The notes: generated from the letters alone by a model not told the origin. DNA of 18,528 nt from an uncultured Collinsella sp. (GCA_900555515.1 USLO01000015.1:1-18528); one strand, 5' to 3'. Shown: positions 1 to 7,049, counted from the first letter of the stretch. Translations and numbers: made by a program.

Positions 1-1026
1 GAGCCGCTCGGCGCTAAGGCCCTCGTCATCGTGACGCCTTCGGGCAAGAAGCGCGTCGGTGCCAAGATCGAGGGCGGTTTTGCCGAGGCCAAGGCCGAGC
101 TGCTGTTTGAGGACTTTAACGGCGAGTGCTCTAAGGGCGAGGTCGATCGCCTGGTTGCGCTCGCTCGCGACAACGGTTGCGACATCATCGTCGGCGTCGG
201 TGGCGGCAAGATCCTCGACACCGCCAAGGCCGTTGCCTATTACCTGGAGTCCCCGGTTATCATCTGCCCCACCATCGCTTCGACCGATGCGCCGTGCTCG
301 GCACTTTCGGTGCTTTATACCGATGACGGCCAATTCGATAAGTACCTGTTCCTTAAGGCAAACCCCAATATTGTCCTTATGGATACGACGGTTATCGCGG
401 CGAGCCCGGTGCGCCTGACGGTTTCCGGTATGGGCGATGCGCTCGCAACCTATTTCGAGGCCCAGGCAACGCACGATGCCGACGGTGGCACTTGCGCCGG
501 CGGTAAGGGCGGAATGGCCGGCCTGGCGCTCGCCAAGCTCTGCTACGAGACGCTTATGGCCGATGGCGTCAAGGCCAAGGTCGCGCTGGAGAAGGGTGCG
601 CTCACGCCTGCCGTCGAGCACATCATTGAGGCCAATACGCTGCTTTCGGGCATTGGCTTTGAGAGCTCGGGCCTTGCTGCTGCTCATGCCATCCACAATG
701 GCCTGACGATGCTGCCCGAGTGCCACGGCATGTATCACGGCGAGAAGGTCGCCTTTGGCACTATCGTCCAGCTGGTACTCGAGGATGCCCCGACTGAGAA
801 ACTCGAGGAAGTCTTGGGCTTCTGCATTGAGCTTGGCCTGCCGGTCACGATGAAGGAACTTGGCGTTGCCGAGCTTACGCGCGAGCAGGCCATGATTGTT
901 GCCGAGGCCGCATGCGCGCCCGAGGACACCATGTGCAACATGCCCTTTGAGGTGACGCCCGAGATGGTCGCAAACGCCATCCTAGGTGCCGACGCGCTGG
1001 GCCACTACTATCTCATGGATGAGTAA
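1..1026 (+). CDS. gldA: Glycerol dehydrogenase (iron/zinc-type family), 5'-partial
   Basis: The reading frame is open from base 1, so the gene starts upstream of the window; 341 residues are visible against about 365-370 usual for the family. The family oxidises glycerol to dihydroxyacetone with NAD+ in the cytosol. Visible motifs: GVGGGKILDTAKA (nucleotide-binding loop), TIASTDAPCSALSVLYT, and the metal-binding set D in GMGDALATYFEA, H in AAHAIHNGL and H in HGEKVAFG. The C-terminus DTMCNMPFEVTPEMVANAIL matches GldA-like proteins. An in-frame GTG at 31 is not the true start because conserved-looking sequence (GAKALVIVTPSGKK) runs through it. A strong terminator follows directly. A related but closely similar activity (hydroxyacetone or other polyol) cannot be excluded from sequence alone. 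Confidence 0.9.
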   Translation, partial: EPLGAKALVIVTPSGKKRVGAKIEGGFAEAKAELLFEDFNGECSKGEVDRLVALARDNGCDIIVGVGGGKILDTAKAVAYYLESPVIICPTIASTDAPCSALSVLYTDDGQFDKYLFLKANPNIVLMDTTVIAASPVRLTVSGMGDALATYFEAQATHDADGGTCAGGKGGMAGLALAKLCYETLMADGVKAKVALEKGALTPAVEHIIEANTLLSGIGFESSGLAAAHAIHNGLTMLPECHGMYHGEKVAFGTIVQLVLEDAPTEKLEEVLGFCIELGLPVTMKELGVAELTREQAMIVAEAACAPEDTMCNMPFEVTPEMVANAILGADALGHYYLMDE

Positions 1027-1040
1027 ATCAAGCTAAGGAA

Positions 1041-1074
1041 GGGGCAAAGCCGGCAGATGGCTTTGCCCCTTTTT
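1041..1074 (+). terminator. Rho-independent terminator after gldA
   Basis: A perfect 11-bp stem, GGGGCAAAGCC (1041-1051) with GGCTTTGCCCC (1059-1069), 7-nt loop, followed by TTTTT at 1070-1074. It starts 15 bases after the gldA stop codon. Confidence 0.93.
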
Positions 1075-1079
1075 GCTAT

Positions 1080-1108
1080 GGTGCAAAGGGGTAAGGTTTC
1101 TTTGCACC
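1080..1108. repeat. Inverted repeat, possible operator or second hairpin
   Basis: GGTGCAAAG (1080-1088) and CTTTGCACC (1100-1108) are perfect 9-bp inverted arms around 11 bases. It sits between the gldA terminator and the degenerate dehydrogenase, about 30 bp before the start of the latter. No T-run follows, so an operator or 5' leader hairpin is more likely than a terminator. Confidence 0.4.
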
Positions 1109-1139
1109 AATCGTTGTTTGATGAAGGGCGGATTCTCGT

Positions 1140-1646
1140 ATGGCGCTTCCTATGGTTTACGGCGGTCCCGGCCGGTATGTTCAGGGGCCGGGCGAACTGT
1201 CGCGTCAAGGCAGGTATTTGTCATGGTTGGGCTGCGCTGCCTATGTCTTGTTTGACCAGGGCACCGAGGATCGGCTGTGCAGGCAGATCGTCGATGGATT
1301 TCTGGACGAAGATCTAAGCGAGCCGTTCTTTAAGATTTATGACGGTCCGTGTACGGACGAGGCCGTTGTCGAAATGGCTAAGGAAGCCCAGGCCGAGTAT
1401 TGCGACATGGTAGTGGGTATTGGCGGCGGCAAGATGCTCGATATCGCCAAGGCCGTTGCGTTTTATGCCGAGTTGCCGTTGTGCGTATGCCCCACGGCGG
1501 CTTCGATGGACGGTCCGTGCAGCGAGATTTCCGATGCCGATTTGCAGGGTGTTGCAAATGCGGTCTTTAGAAACGAGCGCAATATGGCCAACGAGCAGGC
1601 CAAGGTGACCAAACAAAAACTCGTGCAGCTCATGTGCGAGGCATAG
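1140..1646 (+). pseudogene. Second glycerol dehydrogenase-like gene with internal in-frame deletion
   Basis: The 168-residue frame begins like a GldA-family protein (GPGRYVQGPGEL at 9-20, VVGIGGGKMLDIAKAVAFYAE at 91-111, CPTAASMDGPCSE at 117-129), then jumps at about residue 129-131 to ISDADLQGVANAVFRNERNMANEQAK, which reads like the extreme C-terminus of an iron-containing alcohol dehydrogenase. About half the usual 360 residues is missing, including all the metal-binding histidines and the aspartate, so an active enzyme is not expected. The frame stays open across the join, which suggests a clean deletion. The start at 1140 has only a weak AAGGGCGG upstream. A short expressed regulatory fragment is possible but I favour a relic of a paralogue of the neighbouring gldA. 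Confidence 0.75.
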
Positions 1647-1797
1647 CTTGGCACTTGATTGACCTTGTGCAATCGAGGTGGCGATAGGCCATGGGCTATT
1701 TGCCGCAAAGATGCTCCGCGTGTAATTTGCCCAAGGCGTGGGCCGATGGCGTATCATTATCTTTTGCTTGTTTGCACTGCTCAGGGAGGGGCCGCGC

Positions 1798-3051
1798 ATG
1801 GCGCAGGAACACGATCTGTTTGATGACATTATCGAGATCAGCAAGGGTTTCGACTTTCTTAAAAACCCGCTTGGCGGTGTGACCGATGCACTCGATCCGT
1901 CGGCGCCGCAGTGGAATCCTGCCGACTACAAGGAGCGCCCGCGCGGCAATACCATTCCGTGCCTGACCTGCAAAAACGAAAAGAGCGGCTGCACCGCGTG
2001 CATGGACGTGTGCCCGGTCAACGCTATCGAGGTCGAGGAAGACGCCATCGAGATCCTCGACTCCTGTCGCAAGTGCGGCCTGTGCGCCGCTGCCTGTCCG
2101 ACCGAGGCAATCATCTCGCCGCGCCTGGCGCCCAAAAACGTCTACGACGACATTGTCTCGGCGGCTACGAGCCACGAGACCGCCTACGTCACCTGCACGC
2201 GTGCCCTTAAGCGCATGCCGCGCGAGAACGAAGTCGTCGTTGCCTGCGTGGGCGATATTACGGCCGAGACCTGGTTCTCGGTACTGGTAGACTATCCCAA
2301 CGTGAGTGTGTACCTGCCGTTGGGCGTGTGCGATAAATGCCGCAACACCGGCGGTGAGGACATTCTGGGCGAGGCGATTGCGAAGGCCGAGGAGTGGTCC
2401 GGCACGGGTATGGGCTTGGAGGTCGACTCCAAGAGCCTCAAATGCCATAAGCGCCGCGAGTACGAGCGCAAGGAGTACATGGAAAAGATCGCCCGCACCA
2501 CGGGCCTGACGGTGACCAAGCTCAATCCGGCGACGGCGGCGCTGGCCTCGGTGACGCAAAAGCTCAAGGCCCATCGCCATCAGATTACCCAGCTGGAGCG
2601 CACGCTCAACACCATGTGCGGCACCACGACGACCAAGCGTCGCCGTTCGCTCACGCACGGGCGCCAACTGGTGCTCTCAACGTTGCAAAACCATCCCGAG
2701 CTTGCCCAGAACATGCAGGTGAGCACGCCGGAATGCGATTTTGACAAGTGCACGTCGTGCGGCGAATGCGTCAACGTGTGCCCCACGTTTGCCTGCGATT
2801 TGGTGGGAAGCGGTCGCTTTGCACTGGAGTCCACGTATTGCCTAGGTTGCGGAGCCTGCGTCAAGGTGTGCCCCGAGCATGCGCTCAAGCTGGTCGAGCA
2901 CGATGCGTCCAATCTAGTCGTTGTTGACCCCGAGGCCGAGGAAAAGGCCGCTCAGAAGGCCAAGGCCCACGAAGAAGCGGAGAAGGTCAAGGCCGAGGCA
3001 AAGGCTAAGCTCGGTAAGATGCTAGATCAGGTGGAGAAGCTCGCGGACTAG
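1798..3051 (+). CDS. Multi-cluster 4Fe-4S ferredoxin-type protein, function unknown
   Basis: 417 residues, starting at ATG 1798 because AGGGAGGGG lies 7-8 bases upstream; a GTG in frame at 1738 has no such site. The protein carries two bacterial ferredoxin blocks: residues 55-100 (extra C55, C58, then C65, C68, C72, and the classic C90-x2-C93-x2-C96-x3-C100-P) and 318-358 (C318-x2-C321-x2-C324-x3-C328-P and C348-x2-C351-x2-C354-x3-C358-P). Between them is a region of about 200 residues with CVGDITAETWFSVLVDYP and GVCDKC (175-181), and further cysteines. Residues 380-417 are an Ala/Lys/Glu-rich, probably coiled-coil tail. There is no signal peptide or membrane segment, so a cytosolic electron carrier or a subunit of a redox complex is inferred. 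No catalytic partner is adjacent, and I cannot name its redox partner. Confidence 0.85.
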   Translation: MAQEHDLFDDIIEISKGFDFLKNPLGGVTDALDPSAPQWNPADYKERPRGNTIPCLTCKNEKSGCTACMDVCPVNAIEVEEDAIEILDSCRKCGLCAAACPTEAIISPRLAPKNVYDDIVSAATSHETAYVTCTRALKRMPRENEVVVACVGDITAETWFSVLVDYPNVSVYLPLGVCDKCRNTGGEDILGEAIAKAEEWSGTGMGLEVDSKSLKCHKRREYERKEYMEKIARTTGLTVTKLNPATAALASVTQKLKAHRHQITQLERTLNTMCGTTTTKRRRSLTHGRQLVLSTLQNHPELAQNMQVSTPECDFDKCTSCGECVNVCPTFACDLVGSGRFALESTYCLGCGACVKVCPEHALKLVEHDASNLVVVDPEAEEKAAQKAKAHEEAEKVKAEAKAKLGKMLDQVEKLAD

Positions 3052-3106
3052 CTAAAAGAGCGTAAATGATGGCCAGTGGGACAGGTACTGCCCCACCGGC
3101 CAAAAA

Positions 3107-3173
3107 AGTTGCGGTGGAATAGTTCCCGTTTTGCCCTTAAGCTGGCCATTCTAGGAACTATTCCACCGCAACT
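3107..3173. repeat. 20-bp perfect inverted repeat with 27-base spacer (REP/MITE-like or bidirectional hairpin)
   Basis: The arm AGTTGCGGTGGAATAGTTCC (3107-3126) is matched exactly by its reverse complement at 3154-3173. It lies in the 130-bp gap between two convergent genes. A second imperfect hairpin stands just upstream (3071-3101, GGCC-GTGGG arms), and ATGGCCAG (3069-3076) is inverted inside the loop at 3142-3149. A hairpin this strong would stop or stabilise transcripts from either side. It lacks a terminal T-run on the + side. Confidence 0.8.
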
Positions 3174-3182
3174 AATAGATGG

Positions 3183-3938
3183 TTAGCCCATGCTGCTCTG
3201 ATGGGTCTCGCTGCCGTTATTGCGGCGGGTGACCGTTTCGTGGAGTAAAAAGAAGCTGGGAACCTGCTTTGTCTCGGTGTATTCCATAAGGATGCCGTCG
3301 GCGTTGTAGGTCTGTCCGCGTATAACGGCGAGTGCGTTAAAGTCGTCGAGATCGAGCACGCGCGCATCTTCGGGCGTGGGATGCTCAATCGTTACACCGC
3401 GTTTGCCCGTGGCAATCTTAATGCCAAGATCTTCTTCGAGGTAACGATAGATCGAGTCGTTGACAATCTCGGGTGTCAGTCCCGGTACCTGTGAGCTTAG
3501 GTAATAGGAGTCGTCGGAGCACACGGCATGTCCGTTTGCATAACGGATGCGTTTGGCGCGCGTGAGCTCGCAGCCTTCGGGAAACCCGGTAATCCTGGAG
3601 AGTGCCTTGCTACAGACGAGGAGCTCAAAGACAGTGGTAACCGTTTTGAGCTCAAAGCCTCGGCTGGCTGCGATTTCCTTAAAGGTCTCGAGTCCGCCGC
3701 CGCCACGACTCGTCTCGTCACTGATGTTGCGAATGACGCGCATGCCTTTGCCTTGCTGGGGGAGCACGTAACCATCTGCCGCAAGCATCGAGATGGCGCG
3801 ACGGACCGTCATGCGCGAACAGTCAAACAGCTGCGTGAGCTCAGTCTCCGAAGGCAGATAGCTCTGATAAGCGTATGTGCCGTCGTCAATCGACTGCTTT
3901 ACGTTGTCATAAATAGTTTGGAAGATGGCTCGCGCCAT
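3183..3938 (-). CDS. GntR-family (HutC/UTRA subfamily) transcriptional repressor
   Basis: 251 residues. The N-terminal winged helix-turn-helix (about 1-70) has the family signature LPSETELTQLFDCSRMTVRRAISMLAADGYV and the wing QQGKGMRV. Residues about 95-240 form a UTRA ligand-binding domain, ending in DGILMEYTETKQVPSFFLL, typical of HutC, TreR and NagR/DasR relatives that sense sugar phosphates. ATG at 3938 is preceded by AGGAG. The gene lies 65 bp downstream of the medium-chain dehydrogenase on the same strand, so the two are probably one operon. HutC-type regulators often bind palindromes with TCTAGA at the centre, and such sites lie in the divergent control region at 5085-5241. I infer autoregulated repression relieved by a phosphorylated alpha-glucoside or a product. 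Confidence 0.9.
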   Translation of the reverse strand: MARAIFQTIYDNVKQSIDDGTYAYQSYLPSETELTQLFDCSRMTVRRAISMLAADGYVLPQQGKGMRVIRNISDETSRGGGGLETFKEIAASRGFELKTVTTVFELLVCSKALSRITGFPEGCELTRAKRIRYANGHAVCSDDSYYLSSQVPGLTPEIVNDSIYRYLEEDLGIKIATGKRGVTIEHPTPEDARVLDLDDFNALAVIRGQTYNADGILMEYTETKQVPSFFLLHETVTRRNNGSETHQSSMG

Positions 3939-4003
3939 GACGGTCTCCTAGAGCTGAGTGCGCGAGCGGTGGATGAGGGCCGCCCGCGCAGGTGTCAAGC
4001 GAT

Positions 4004-5029
4004 TTACTTGCTGGGGTCGATTATATATTTGCCCATGGCACGCAGGGCCGGGTCTGACAGGATGGCGCCGAGTTCGTCGAGGGAGGCTACCTTTGCGACC
4101 ATCGAGGATACGTCGAGCCTGCCAGAGTCGATGAGCTCGAGCGCACGACGCTGCGTATAAGGGTTAATGTAGGACGAGGTAAGCACAAGCTCCTTCTGGA
4201 AGACCTCGAAGGGCTTGACGGTGATTGTCTCATCGGGCTTGGTGAGGCCGAACATCATGACCGTAGCCTTGTGGCCGGCGATCTGGATGGCCTGCTCGAT
4301 GGTGACGGGCTTGCCAACACACTCGATAACGACATCGACGTTGCCGACGCCCTCCTGCTTCAGGCGGGCCGGGACGTCCTCGTGGATGGAATCAATTGCC
4401 AGGTCGGCGCCGAGTTTGAGCGCAACCTCGCGCTTGCCTTCGACAGGCTCGAGCAAGACAACCTTGGTGGCGCCGGCGTTTTTGGCGAGCTGCATCATGA
4501 GCAGACCGATCATGCCACCGCCGATAACGACAACTGTGCTGCCGGGCTTGATGTTGCACATATCGATGCCGTGCAGACAGCAGGCGACGGGCTCGGTCAT
4601 AGCACCCTGCTCAAAGCTGGTGTGATCGCCCAACTTGTAGACTTGCTGCATATCGACGGAGCAGTACTCGGCAAAGCCGCCGTTAACGGTGGTGCCGTAA
4701 CCGGTCATATGCTCGCAGTAGTGGTTGATTCCGTCGCGGCAGGGTTCACAGCAGCCGCAGGGATGGTTTGGGTCGATGCACACGCGATCGCCTGGTTTAA
4801 AGCCGGAGACGTCGCTGCCCACGGCCTCGACAACGCCCGCAAACTCATGACCAAGGATCGTGGGCGGGGTAACGTCGGCTGCACCCTTGTCGCCTTCATA
4901 GATATGAACGTCGGTACCGCAGACGCCGCAAGCTTTGACGTTGATCAGAACGTCGCGCCTGCCCACGGCCGGCTTTGCCGATTCCTCGACTCTGAGGTCG
5001 TGCTTTCCATAGAAGACCGCGCTTTTCAT
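4004..5029 (-). CDS. Zinc-dependent medium-chain alcohol/polyol dehydrogenase
   Basis: 341 residues, full length for the MDR family (threonine, sorbitol or butanediol dehydrogenase-like). Catalytic zinc ligands are C37 (CGVCGTD), H61-E62 (GHEFAG); structural zinc cysteines are C91, C94, C97, C105. The NAD(P)-binding loop is VVVIGGGMIGLL (167-177). ATG at 5029 is preceded by AAGGAGT with 4 bases between. The gene is divergent from the PTS permease and glycosidase and first in an operon with the GntR regulator. The substrate cannot be told from sequence; the context suggests a sugar alcohol or sugar released from an alpha-glucoside. An L-threonine or butanediol dehydrogenase role remains possible. 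Confidence 0.88.
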   Translation of the reverse strand: MKSAVFYGKHDLRVEESAKPAVGRRDVLINVKACGVCGTDVHIYEGDKGAADVTPPTILGHEFAGVVEAVGSDVSGFKPGDRVCIDPNHPCGCCEPCRDGINHYCEHMTGYGTTVNGGFAEYCSVDMQQVYKLGDHTSFEQGAMTEPVACCLHGIDMCNIKPGSTVVVIGGGMIGLLMMQLAKNAGATKVVLLEPVEGKREVALKLGADLAIDSIHEDVPARLKQEGVGNVDVVIECVGKPVTIEQAIQIAGHKATVMMFGLTKPDETITVKPFEVFQKELVLTSSYINPYTQRRALELIDSGRLDVSSMVAKVASLDELGAILSDPALRAMGKYIIDPSK

Positions 5030-5065
5030 GGTGACTCCTTAACGTGGCGGTGAATGTTGTAATGA

Positions 5066-5094
5066 AGTATAGGCATGTATATAGATATAGACAA
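5066..5094 (-). promoter_or_regulatory. Promoter of the dehydrogenase-gntR operon
   Basis: Read on the minus strand: TTGTCT (complement of 5089-5094), 17-base spacer, TATACT (complement of 5066-5071). The -35 box is inside the half-operator TAGACAAG at 5088-5095. The predicted transcript would start about 30 bases before the start codon at 5029. Confidence 0.6.
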
Positions 5095-5110
5095 GCACAT
5101 CTAGACAAGT
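5095..5110. promoter_or_regulatory. GntR-type operator upstream of the dehydrogenase promoter
   Basis: ATCTAGACAAGT at 5099-5110 centres on CTAG and shares ACTTGTCTAGAT (minus strand) with the site at 5226-5241. It resembles the NagR/DasR-type palindrome with TCTAGA core. The left half is imperfect. A further half-copy, TAGACAAG, is at 5088-5095. Confidence 0.5.
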
Positions 5111-5175
5111 AGAAAAGAAATTTAAAATACAGCCATCAGCTATGTCAGATTTAACAGGCGAAATACTGGACATAT

Positions 5176-5205
5176 ACCGTTTACGGCCAATAATCAACCG
5201 TTTAC
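5176..5205 (+). repeat. Direct repeat ACCGTTTAC, 21-bp period
   Basis: ACCGTTTAC occurs at 5176-5184 and again at 5197-5205, exactly 21 bp (two helical turns) apart and immediately upstream of the deduced permease promoter; the second copy contains its -35 box TTTACC. This layout fits a same-face binding site for an activator or global regulator. The protein is unknown. Confidence 0.45.
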
Positions 5206-5229
5206 CGACCGTAGTCTTTATGCTAACTT
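5201..5229 (+). promoter_or_regulatory. Promoter of the PTS-glycosidase operon
   Basis: TTTACC (5201-5206), 17-base spacer, TAACTT (5224-5229) with an extended TGC just before it. The -10 box is only a 3/6 match; the extended TG helps. The operator at 5226-5241 overlaps the -10 and start region, as expected for a repressor site. Confidence 0.45.
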
Positions 5230-5241
5230 GTCTAGATAAGT
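5226..5241. promoter_or_regulatory. GntR-type operator at the permease promoter
   Basis: ACTTGTCTAGATAAGT is a 16-bp palindrome with one mismatched pair, of the HutC/NagR/DasR type. It matches the site at 5099-5110 over 12 bases and lies on the start region of the rightward promoter. Confidence 0.65.
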
Positions 5242-5258
5242 GATGTGATAAAACGTAA

Positions 5259-5300
5259 GTGCAAGAAGTCAGGGACACGGGCCCACCCGTCCTATTGCAC
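5259..5300 (+). promoter_or_regulatory. Nested stem-loop in the 5' leader of the PTS permease mRNA
   Basis: GTGCAA (5259-5264) pairs with TTGCAC (5295-5300), enclosing an inner stem CGGG/CCCG (5278-5281 with 5286-5289) that extends through A-U and GG/CC pairs with a two-base bulge. No T-run follows. It is in the roughly 150-base untranslated leader and might be an RNA control or stability element. Confidence 0.4.
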
Positions 5301-5384
5301 GAGGTACACGCAAACGGCGCGTCTGCGGTCTCGAGTGAAGCCAAAACCGCAGCGCTCCGAATGAAGAGAGGGGGATTCCCCGTC

Positions 5385-6992
5385 ATGATGCAAAAGATAC
5401 AACGTTTCGGCGGTGCAATGTACACGCCTGCAATTCTTTTCGCATTTTCCGGAATCGTCGTCGGCCTGGGTACGTTGTTTACCACCGAGGCGATCTTTGG
5501 CGAGATGGCCACAGCGGGTCATCTTTGGTTTGATTGCTGGAATGTGCTGCTCCAGGGTGGTTGGACGCTCTTTAACCAGATGCCGTTGCTGTTTTGCGTA
5601 GCGTTGCCAATCTCGCTCGCGAACAAGCAGAACGCTCGCTGCTGCATGGAGGCTTTGGCCATCTACCTTACCTTCAACTACTTTGTAAGCACAATCTTGG
5701 GGCAGTGGGGCCCTGTCTTTGGGGTCGACTACTCTGTCGAGGCGGGCAGCGGTACTGGTCTTGCCACTATCGCAAGCATCAAAACGCTTGATATGGGCAT
5801 CATGGGCGCGCTTATCATTTCTGGTATCGCCACGATGCTTCACAACAAGTACTTCGACACCGAACTCCCTGAGTGGCTGGGCGTGTTCTCGGGCTCCGTG
5901 TTCATCTATATGATCGGTTTCTTCGTTATGGTTCCGGTCGCTCTTATCGCCTGCCTGGTGTGGCCGCATGTTCAGGCTGCTATCTCCGCCTTCCAGGGAT
6001 TCATCCTTTCCGCCGGTACGTTTGGCGTGGGCGTCTTTGCTTTCTTCGAGCGCGTGTTGATCCCTACAGGCCTGCACCACTTTATCTATACGCCGTTCTA
6101 TTATGACAACGCGGCGGTCAACGGCGGCATCTTTGCTGCTTGGGCCAACATCCTGCCCCAACTGGCTGCCGATCCGAGCATTGCTCTTAAGGATGCCGCA
6201 CCCTGGGCTGCCTATACCTGCCCTGGTTGGACTAAAGTCTTCGGCTCGCTTGGCGTCGCCATTGCGTTCTATATGACCGCCAAACCCGAGCGCAAGCAGC
6301 GCGTCAAGGCTCTGCTCATTCCCGTCACCCTTACCGCTATGCTTTGCGGTATTACCGAGCCGCTTGACTTCACCTTCCTGTTCATCGCGCCCGGCCTGTT
6401 CGTCGTCCACTGCGTGCTCGGAGCGCTTGGCTGCATGGCTCAAAACCTCCTTGGCGTCGTTGGCATCTTCGACGGCGGCATCATCTCGATGCTCTCGTGG
6501 GACTGGCTGCCCCTTTGGGCCGCACACGGTCTGCAGTACGCCATCTCCATCCTTGTCGGTCTGTGCTTTACCGCTCTTTGGGTCGTGGTCTTCCGTTTCC
6601 TGATCGTCAAGTTCGACTTTAAGACCCCCGGTCGCGAGGATGATGATGTTGAGGTCGAGCTCAAGTCCAAGGCCGACTACAAGCAAAAGCAGAGCGGTGC
6701 TGATGGCAAATCGGTCGCCCAGAGTAAAGATGATGAGCGCTTGGTGCTTGCCGAGAACATCCTTGATCTACTCGGTGGCACGGATAACATCATCGATGTA
6801 ACTAACTGCGCTACCCGTCTGCGCGTTAACGTCAAGGACAAGAGCGTCGTTGCACCCGAGGCTTCCTTCAAGGCGATCGGTACGCATGGTTTGGTGGTCC
6901 AAGGTCAGTCAATCCAGGTCATCATCGGCCTTACCGTCCCGCAGGTTCGCGAGAAGTTCGAGAGCCTTCTGAAGTTCGAGAGCCTTCTGTAA
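5385..6992 (+). CDS. PTS system alpha-glucoside/maltose-type IIBC component
   Basis: 535 residues from ATG 5385, where AGAGGGGG lies about 11 bases upstream and the product begins MMQKIQRFGGAMYTP, the usual start of GlvC/MalX/AglB-type permeases. Earlier in-frame starts (GTG 5259, ATG 5361) lack a site. The IIC membrane domain spans about 1-430 with hydrophobic segments and the GITEPLDFTFLF motif; the IIB domain (about 450-535) carries the phosphorylated cysteine C475 in NCATRLRV. No IIA domain is present, so a separate IIA must donate phosphate. It precedes the GH4 glycosidase, so the pair imports and phosphorylates an alpha-glucoside and then cleaves it. The C-terminus ends in a duplicated KFESLL. 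Maltose, trehalose or sucrose isomers are all possible substrates. Confidence 0.92.
   Translation: MMQKIQRFGGAMYTPAILFAFSGIVVGLGTLFTTEAIFGEMATAGHLWFDCWNVLLQGGWTLFNQMPLLFCVALPISLANKQNARCCMEALAIYLTFNYFVSTILGQWGPVFGVDYSVEAGSGTGLATIASIKTLDMGIMGALIISGIATMLHNKYFDTELPEWLGVFSGSVFIYMIGFFVMVPVALIACLVWPHVQAAISAFQGFILSAGTFGVGVFAFFERVLIPTGLHHFIYTPFYYDNAAVNGGIFAAWANILPQLAADPSIALKDAAPWAAYTCPGWTKVFGSLGVAIAFYMTAKPERKQRVKALLIPVTLTAMLCGITEPLDFTFLFIAPGLFVVHCVLGALGCMAQNLLGVVGIFDGGIISMLSWDWLPLWAAHGLQYAISILVGLCFTALWVVVFRFLIVKFDFKTPGREDDDVEVELKSKADYKQKQSGADGKSVAQSKDDERLVLAENILDLLGGTDNIIDVTNCATRLRVNVKDKSVVAPEASFKAIGTHGLVVQGQSIQVIIGLTVPQVREKFESLLKFESLL
6954..6989 (+). repeat. 18-bp tandem duplication at the end of the IIBC gene
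   Basis: AAGTTCGAGAGCCTTCTG occurs twice without spacer (6954-6971, 6972-6989), followed by the stop TAA. It adds six residues, KFESLL, in frame. Confidence 0.95.
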
Positions 6993-7010
6993 ACCATCGT
7001 CCATCGAAAC

Positions 7011-7049
7011 AATCGGCCTTGCGAGCCGGTATGCACCGCGAGGCCGATT
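7011..7049 (+). promoter_or_regulatory. Intercistronic stem-loop between IIBC and glycosidase
   Basis: AATCGGCCTTGCG (7011-7023) pairs with CGCGAGGCCGATT (7037-7049): 13 bp with one G-U wobble, 13-base loop. No T-run follows. It could protect the upstream mRNA, act as a processing site, or partly terminate transcription between the two genes. Confidence 0.6.

Noticed and set aside
1696..2667. 323-codon open frame opposite the ferredoxin-type gene
   Set aside because: Antisense shadow; the + strand frame has ordered CxxC motifs and a proper ribosome binding site.
3071..3101. GGCC-GTGGG hairpin as a standard terminator for the ferredoxin-type gene
   Set aside because: It is followed by six A on the + strand, not T; on the minus strand the T-run precedes rather than follows the stem.
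4271..5053. 260-codon open frame on the + strand over the dehydrogenase
   Set aside because: Antisense of a clear MDR dehydrogenase; no start signal.
5292..6686. 464-codon open frame opposite the PTS permease
   Set aside because: Antisense shadow; highly charged product complementary to a membrane protein gene.
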